Part shown: in pieces, positions 58,796 through 64,000 of the stretch
How the letters are laid out: the number at the start of each line of letters is the position of its first letter
Numbering within the stretch: position 1 is the first letter of the stretch
Source of the DNA: Segatella copri
GTDB taxonomy: Bacteria > Bacteroidota > Bacteroidia > Bacteroidales > Bacteroidaceae
Length of the DNA: 64,000 nucleotides
Direction of reading: 5' to 3'
Assembly (NCBI RefSeq): GCF_019127135.1
Contig: NZ_JAHOEA010000005.1
Coordinates: 1 to 64,000 of the forward strand
Program-made: the position numbers and the translations under genes
Notes under the pieces: model-generated
Seen by the model: the letters and a program-made list of their open reading frames with translations, nothing else
Databases searched by the model: none
Told to the model about the DNA's origin: nothing

Positions 58796-61675
58796 TTATC
58801 TCTTCATCTTCATGTATTCCGTAGGAGTCATGCCATACTCCTTGGAGAAGCATTTGGAGAAATAGCTGCTGTTGGAGAAACCAACGGTATACATCACCTC
58901 GGAAACACTGAACTTACCCTGGCTCAGGAGCTCGGCAGCACGGCTCATACGCATCTCACGGATATACTCTACAGGCGTACGGCCCGTTATCGCCTTCGTC
59001 TTGCGATACAGCTGTTTGCTACCTATGCCTATCACATCCTGCAACATCGAAACATTGAAGTCAGAATCGATCATGTGCTTCTCTATCGCCTCATTGATCT
59101 CTTCGAGCAGACGCTTGTCTGACACATCCAACTCGCAGACATTTACTTCCTTCTTTTCCTCTTCAGAAGACTCAGAGCGTGCAGGAACTGGTTCTGAGGA
59201 TGATGACTCAGGCTCAGATTCAGGCGAAGCGGATAACCCTGTGGCAACAGTTGATGGCTCCTCTGGTATCTTCACGTTCAGATAGCGGACCATCAGAGCA
59301 GTCACCTCATCAAATGAATGATGAGCTACGGCAGCCTTCAAATCTTCCGTCAGACGATTGAAGAAGTCCATACGCATCTGTACCTGCTCCAACACCTCAG
59401 CCTTCTGCTTCTGGGCATCAGCCAGTTCCTTGCGCAGGAAATACCAGCTTACCAGCCATGCCACAAACACGATGAGTGCCGTGATATAGAAGAGCTTGCA
59501 CCACAAGGAGAGATACCAAGGCGGCAGGACGGAGATGTCGAGCGAATAAACCTCGGCAGCTATCTTGCCTTCACCATCCACGGCATGAACCGTAAGATGA
59601 TAATCGCCATACGACAAACCATTGTAGGTGATATCGATATTGCCGGAGTTCAGATAATGCCAGTCGTGGTCGCTGCCTTCGAGTTTGTAAGCATAAACGG
59701 CTGAAGGATGATCAGCAAAAGGAAGGTCGGTGAGCTGCAGGGTGAAGTTGTTCTCATCACTCTTCAGTTCCAGGATTTCTCCACGCTCCTCACGAGCCTC
59801 TCCGTTTACGATGATTCCAGCCAGCATCAGGCGGGTAAACTGCTTAGGCTTCTGTGCTACATCGGAACTGATTGCCACATAGCCGTCATTGCCGCCCATC
59901 ATTACCTCATGAGTCTGTCTGCTGTAACAGATGTTGAGCGGTACAACAGAAGGAATCATGAAACGCTGGCTCTCACCCTGTGGATTGATTACGCAGCATT
60001 CATTGCCCGATACCACCCATATCTTGCCTTCCACATCGCACATGGTACTTACCTTGCCACCAATCTGCCATGTCTTGGAAGAAAAACTGTTACCCAGCAC
60101 AGAACCGGCTGCATAATAACAGGTTACCGAACTGTTATCACCCATCCAGATATTGCCTTTGCTGTCTGCCATCAGATAGTTGAGAACATCTGAGTTAGCT
60201 ACCTGCACCACCTTCATATCGTTCGGATTGATGCAGTCGAGACGGTTAAAGGTAGAAACCCAAATCCTACCCTTTCCATCCATCACCATCTGACCTACAT
60301 GCAGACCGGAGAGCGCATTCTTTCCCTTGTCCGAGTAATGCCAGTCGGCTATGGTCTTGCCGCTCAGAAGAGCCGCCTTATCCATCACGAAGACACCTCC
60401 CTGATAAGAACCCATCCATATCCTGCCCTTCTTGTCCTGGAGAATATCGTAAGCCCAGGCAGTAGAATACTTGCCGCTCTTATCGTAGACGATGAAGTTG
60501 CGCATCTGACGGGAACTGCGGTCATAGAAGTTGATACCATGGTCGGTACAGATCCATACATCGCCGTCATGGTCTTCATAAATCTTGCGTACACGGTTAT
60601 GACTCAGCGGGAAGGCAGAGCTGTTCTGCTTGTACCATGCCACATTCTGATAACCTTCAGCATTCCGGGTGAAATGAATCAGACCGTTGGTACCGCCCAT
60701 CCACCATTCGCCGTTACGGGTCTGGAGCATGGCATGCAGACAGTTGCCCTCACCCGACATCGTAATCTTATCGAGCGATACATAGCGGTAATAGGTATGG
60801 GTAGTGAGACGGGAGAGTCCATTGTCTGTACCCACCCATACATTCTGCCATTTATCTACAAAGCAAGCCCAGACGATGTTGTTAGGAATAGAAGCATCAT
60901 CACGGGAATCGTGGATATAATGGGTGATAGCATTGGAGAGTGCCATCTGATAGAGTCCGTTATCTGTTCCGATATAGAGATTGCCGGCAGCATCTGTAGA
61001 AAGACATTTGATGGAATTGCCGTTGAGAGCAGGAATCTGTGAGAAGTTCCTGAGCTGCAGGTCGGCACAATAGAGAGCACCCTCGGTACCAATCCAGTAG
61101 CATCGGCGCTTGGCATCATAAGCGAGCGCATTAACCAGCGGCTGTTCTCCTGCACGGAGCGGAATCAGTCTGCTGCCGAGATGCAGACCAGCGAGCGAAC
61201 CTACGAGCAAACCTCGCGGAGTAGAGAGCAAGGCATAGACATCGCCACCGAAGTCAGTCTTACTACCCTTGATATCGAGCACACGGAGTTCCTTCAACTG
61301 CTTGCGCTTCGTCTCATCGGCAAAAGCCTTCATGGCTGGTGTTTCGGCATATTGATAAGATTGCGTATCGAATTTCAGGATGCCGTTGCCAGTAGCCAGA
61401 TAGAGCATTCTGCCCTCGAAACCGAGCGCATTAACACGCGTATTGCTGAAAGTATGTTCCTGAAAATGGCGATAGCCATGATAACCATCATAGCTGTAAA
61501 GACCATTGTCGGTTCCGAGCCATATCATTCCATCACTGTCCTGGGTAATGGCACAAACTGTCTGAGCACCTTCAAGGGAGGTGTTGACGAAGCGCTGCGC
61601 ATGGATGGCGAGCGAAACAAAGAGCATAGCAATTGCCATGCTGATGCGAGATATAGGTTCTGTTGACTTTTTCAT
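58796..61675 (-). CDS. Membrane AraC-family regulator with beta-propeller sensor; HTCS-like without kinase
   Basis: 959 residues from the ATG at 61675. After a signal/anchor segment, Reg_prop repeats (IWLGTDNGLYSYDG, VWVGTDNGLSRLT, VWICTDHGINFYD, IWMGSYQGGVFVMD and more) form two seven-bladed propellers (about residues 35-640). A Y_Y_Y domain (about 655-735) precedes one membrane helix (about 735-755). Cytoplasmic part: a short helix MDFFNRLTEDLKAAV corresponding to HisKA FFxxxSHExRT but with Glu for the phospho-accepting His, an acidic Ser/Glu linker (about 815-842), and an AraC domain (IGSKQLYRKTKAITGRTPVEY; VMYTVGFSNSSYFSKCF). HATPase and receiver domains are absent. Likely senses a glycan or peptide in the periplasm. 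Confidence 0.88.
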   Translation of the reverse strand: MKKSTEPISRISMAIAMLFVSLAIHAQRFVNTSLEGAQTVCAITQDSDGMIWLGTDNGLYSYDGYHGYRHFQEHTFSNTRVNALGFEGRMLYLATGNGILKFDTQSYQYAETPAMKAFADETKRKQLKELRVLDIKGSKTDFGGDVYALLSTPRGLLVGSLAGLHLGSRLIPLRAGEQPLVNALAYDAKRRCYWIGTEGALYCADLQLRNFSQIPALNGNSIKCLSTDAAGNLYIGTDNGLYQMALSNAITHYIHDSRDDASIPNNIVWACFVDKWQNVWVGTDNGLSRLTTHTYYRYVSLDKITMSGEGNCLHAMLQTRNGEWWMGGTNGLIHFTRNAEGYQNVAWYKQNSSAFPLSHNRVRKIYEDHDGDVWICTDHGINFYDRSSRQMRNFIVYDKSGKYSTAWAYDILQDKKGRIWMGSYQGGVFVMDKAALLSGKTIADWHYSDKGKNALSGLHVGQMVMDGKGRIWVSTFNRLDCINPNDMKVVQVANSDVLNYLMADSKGNIWMGDNSSVTCYYAAGSVLGNSFSSKTWQIGGKVSTMCDVEGKIWVVSGNECCVINPQGESQRFMIPSVVPLNICYSRQTHEVMMGGNDGYVAISSDVAQKPKQFTRLMLAGIIVNGEAREERGEILELKSDENNFTLQLTDLPFADHPSAVYAYKLEGSDHDWHYLNSGNIDITYNGLSYGDYHLTVHAVDGEGKIAAEVYSLDISVLPPWYLSLWCKLFYITALIVFVAWLVSWYFLRKELADAQKQKAEVLEQVQMRMDFFNRLTEDLKAAVAHHSFDEVTALMVRYLNVKIPEEPSTVATGLSASPESEPESSSSEPVPARSESSEEEKKEVNVCELDVSDKRLLEEINEAIEKHMIDSDFNVSMLQDVIGIGSKQLYRKTKAITGRTPVEYIREMRMSRAAELLSQGKFSVSEVMYTVGFSNSSYFSKCFSKEYGMTPTEYMKMKR

Positions 61676-61680
61676 GCGTG

Positions 61681-61712
61681 CAAATTTACACATTATTCAT
61701 GATAACGCCAAA
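61681..61712 (-). promoter_or_regulatory. Promoter of the AraC-propeller regulator; suggests leaderless mRNA
   Basis: Minus-strand TTTG (61709-61712), 20-nt spacer, TAAATTTG (61681-61688), an exact consensus. It ends 5 bp before the ATG at 61675, so the message would start at or within a few bases of the start codon. This also rules out the alternative upstream ATG at 61693, which lies inside the promoter. Confidence 0.65.
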
Positions 61713-61732
61713 AAAAATCGGAGGAAAATCAT

Positions 61733-61781
61733 AAAAAAAAGAATCCCCTGGGAAAATAGCCACTGCTATCCCCAGAGGATT
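61733..61781 (-). terminator. Terminator of the GH2 gene
   Basis: Minus-strand arms AATCCTCTGGG and CCCAGGGGATT (11 bp, one wobble), 18-nt loop, then eight T. Confidence 0.85.
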
Positions 61782-61830
61782 TGATATAAACCATATACTT
61801 TATAACCAACTGAAATCAGTCTCTGTCTTC

Positions 61831-63999
61831 TTATATTGCCTGGAGCGTAATCGACTTTTCGATATTTCGCTTGCTGTCTTTTACCTTCAGGATGATGTCG
61901 CCCTTCTGCTTGCTGCTCTGTACGATGACTACGAGTTTGCCAGAGAAAAGTTTCATCTGAGGCTGGGTGAACGGTTCGAGCGATGTGGCATCGCCGTTGC
62001 AGGCAGCCTTGAAAGTGCCGGCACCACTCACCTCGAAGGTCAGTTCGTCATCGGCAAGCGGACATTCATTGCCGTCCTTATCCAGAAGACTCACGGTGAT
62101 GAAGGCAAGGTCGTTGCCATCGGCATTCAGAAGCACATTGTGTTCATCGGTACAGCCTTCTACCATGCAGGCAATAGGTTCATGATCAGGTGTTTCTACA
62201 CTGAACTTCATCTGTGCAGGCTCGCCGGCAGTACGCTTCACGTCCTCGCCTATCTTATCGCCATACTGGTTGTAGGTAACCACACGAATCTCGCCTGGTT
62301 CATACTTCACATTGTTCCAGCGGAGGCGATAGCGGTCCAGACGGCTTGACTTGTCCTTGCGCACTCTGCCCTGGCTCTTGCCATTCACGAAAAGTTCGCC
62401 TTCCACACCATCAGTGTAGCAATATACAGGGGTAACCTGTCCTTCTCTACCCTTCCAGTTCCAGTGAGGAAGAAGATGGGTGGTATGCTGCTGCTCGTTC
62501 CAGCGGGCACGATACATATAGTAGCGGTCCTTTGGAAGTCCGGCAAGGTCGCAGATACCGAAGTAGCTACTACGGCTTGGCCAGTAGGTATCGTAAGGAG
62601 TCGGCTCGCCCAAGTAGTCATAGCCCGTCCACACGAACTCTCCGATTACCCAACTATAATCATCCTGCATCTTCCAGTCATCATCAGGAAGATTGCTCCA
62701 GGAACAGTATTCGGTATCATAGCTTGAGCACTGACCATCAGGATAGGTAGCCTTATCACTTACCACTACCGGGAACTTGTATACGCCACGGGAACTGACC
62801 GTAGAGGCGGTTTCAGAACCGAGGAGAAAGCCCTGAGGCAACTGCTCGATATTCTTATAATATTTATGTACGCGATAGTTGAAGCCTGGAACGTCCATCA
62901 CCTGGGCAAATCCACTCTTCAGGGCATCTTCTGCCCTATCCATGCCCTGGGTAACAGGACGGGAAGGGTCATACAGATGACAGAGGTCCTGCAGACGTTT
63001 GGCAATCTGCACACCCTCCTGGCTCCACTGCTCAGGAATCTCGTTACCGATGCTCCACATCACGATGCTAGGATGATTGCGGTGGTGCTTTACTAGATTG
63101 GTGATATCCTTATCGCTCCACTCCTTGAAGTACTTAGCGTAGCCGTTCTTGCATTTAGGATAAATCCACATATCGAAACTCTCAGCCATTACCATCATAC
63201 CGAGGGAATCGCAGAGTTCCATCTGCATGGTAGAAGGCATGTTGTGGGCTGTACGGATGGCATCGCAACCCATCTCCTTCATCGTCTTGATCTGGCGGAT
63301 GAGAGCTGCCTTGTTCTCTGCAGCGCCCAATGGACCGAGGTCGTGGTGCAGACAGACACCCTTCAGCTTTCGGGTAACGCCATTGAGTTGGAAACCATAA
63401 TCCTTGGATACCGAGATGGTACGGATACCGGTCTTCAGGGTCTGCACATCAGCCACCTTCTTTCCTTCATATCGGGTAAGTTTTACCTGATAGAGGTAAG
63501 GAGATTCCGGAGACCAGAGCTGAGGATTCGCTACCTTCAGAGTAGTCTTGATTTCAGGATTGGCACCTGTGACGGTCTGCTCGGCAACCTTCTTGCCAGC
63601 CTCATTCAACAGGGTTATAACGGTCTTGCCCGACTTACCAGTCTTTCCTTCCAGCAGCGCATTTACTTCTACTTCAGCTTCCTGCTTATCAGCCTTCAGG
63701 GTACGCACGAAGGTATCCCAGGTAGAGAAGTTCTCGTTACCGTAAAGTTCTACGGAAACCGGACGGTAAAGACCGCCTCCCGGATACCATCGGCTGCTTT
63801 CCTCTACATTATTAAGATGTACCTCGATGAGATTACTCTTACCAAACTGGATGAAAGGAGTGATGTCAATGCGGAAGGCATTGTAGCCGTAAGCCCATCT
63901 GCCAGCCTCCTTGCCATTGACGCTGACAACAGGCTGACTCATCGCACCATCAAAAACGAGTACGGCACGCTTATAGCCCTTAGGAGCCGTCCAGTTCAT
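61831..63999 (-). CDS. GH2-family glycoside hydrolase (beta-galactosidase-like), 5' end outside window
   Basis: The visible 722 residues lack the N-terminus. A sugar-binding jelly-roll part (YNAFRIDITPFIQFGKSNLIEV, SSRWYPGGGLYRPVSVELY), an Ig-like domain, and the TIM barrel (KGVCLHHDLGPLGAAENKAALIRQIK, AIRTAHNMPS, IVMWSIGNEIPEQW) follow GH2. The acid/base Glu is in SIGNEIPEQ; the nucleophile Glu is in LLGSETAS. Downstream GEFVWTGYDYLGEPTPY and a DUF4982-like C-terminal domain (about 520-600), with a further Ig-like domain, are typical for Bacteroidota exported GH2 enzymes. Probable substrate is a beta-galactoside or glucuronide; exact specificity is not deducible. Partial at the right edge. 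Confidence 0.9.
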   Translation of the reverse strand: MNWTAPKGYKRAVLVFDGAMSQPVVSVNGKEAGRWAYGYNAFRIDITPFIQFGKSNLIEVHLNNVEESSRWYPGGGLYRPVSVELYGNENFSTWDTFVRTLKADKQEAEVEVNALLEGKTGKSGKTVITLLNEAGKKVAEQTVTGANPEIKTTLKVANPQLWSPESPYLYQVKLTRYEGKKVADVQTLKTGIRTISVSKDYGFQLNGVTRKLKGVCLHHDLGPLGAAENKAALIRQIKTMKEMGCDAIRTAHNMPSTMQMELCDSLGMMVMAESFDMWIYPKCKNGYAKYFKEWSDKDITNLVKHHRNHPSIVMWSIGNEIPEQWSQEGVQIAKRLQDLCHLYDPSRPVTQGMDRAEDALKSGFAQVMDVPGFNYRVHKYYKNIEQLPQGFLLGSETASTVSSRGVYKFPVVVSDKATYPDGQCSSYDTEYCSWSNLPDDDWKMQDDYSWVIGEFVWTGYDYLGEPTPYDTYWPSRSSYFGICDLAGLPKDRYYMYRARWNEQQHTTHLLPHWNWKGREGQVTPVYCYTDGVEGELFVNGKSQGRVRKDKSSRLDRYRLRWNNVKYEPGEIRVVTYNQYGDKIGEDVKRTAGEPAQMKFSVETPDHEPIACMVEGCTDEHNVLLNADGNDLAFITVSLLDKDGNECPLADDELTFEVSGAGTFKAACNGDATSLEPFTQPQMKLFSGKLVVIVQSSKQKGDIILKVKDSKRNIEKSITLQAI

Positions 64000-64000
64000 C

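Noticed and set aside
1..64000. tRNA or rRNA genes
   Set aside because: I saw no cloverleaf with TTCRA arm or rRNA sequence on reading; a tRNA scan would be needed to exclude a tRNA fully.

Overview
The window looks like a chromosomal segment from a gut or oral Prevotella/Segatella-type member of the Bacteroidota (P. copri-like). The evidence is three SusC/SusD pairs, many lipoproteins with a Cys lipobox followed by acidic residues, no consistent Shine-Dalgarno sequences, and many promoters of the Bacteroidota form TTTG-N19/20-TAnnTTTG. The genus is an inference from gene content; no rRNA or other marker gene is present to prove it.

Layout. 1-1773: two decayed defence or mobile-type genes (a 5'-truncated DUF4143 ATPase and a 3'-truncated DUF1016 nuclease) between identical 65-bp terminator-containing repeats. 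1785-8077: SusC-SusD-surface lipoprotein operon. 8497-12654: acyltransferase, D-Ala-D-Ala ligase, pseudouridine synthase and PASTA protein. 12880-16935: rpmH, efp, a glycosyltransferase, radC, a SufT/MIP18 protein and lpxH. 16971-20387: KDG kinase, ackA and pta. 20619-22672: diadenylate cyclase and dihydropteroate synthase preceded by three very small membrane-protein genes, two of which are paralogues not previously obvious because each is only 34 codons. 22816-27377: murF, an AAA ATPase, pdxT and pdxS. 28031-29022: an AbiF/AbiD-type HEPN protein with its own promoter and a compact structured leader or ncRNA. 29306-31405: a TonB-receptor-like barrel. 31782-40555: pectin locus (ThiD-AraC fusion regulator, PL10-CE8 pectinase fusion, SusC, SusD). 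40613-55781: a nine-gene leftward operon of SusC, SusD, surface lipoproteins (BACON/LRR type), a subtilisin-like lipoprotein protease, a DUF1573 protein and a lipocalin-like lipoprotein. 56180-58651: secreted repeat protein with a T9SS-like tail. 58796-61675: a membrane AraC regulator shaped like a hybrid two-component system but without kinase or receiver. 61831-63999: GH2 enzyme running off the window.

How it works together. Three outer-membrane uptake loci (one without visible enzymes, one for pectin, one that looks peptide or protein directed because its only enzyme is a protease) sit between blocks of core metabolism (acetate overflow, lipid A, peptidoglycan, PLP, c-di-AMP). The most interesting items are the AbiF protein with its candidate RNA partner, the 22/23-bp tandem arrays lying directly at gene 3' ends, the ThiD-AraC fusion with a destroyed kinase site, the kinase-less HTCS-like regulator, and the paired 34-residue membrane proteins in the c-di-AMP synthase operon.

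Limits: all homology statements are from recognition of motifs and family architecture; no database search or folding program was run.
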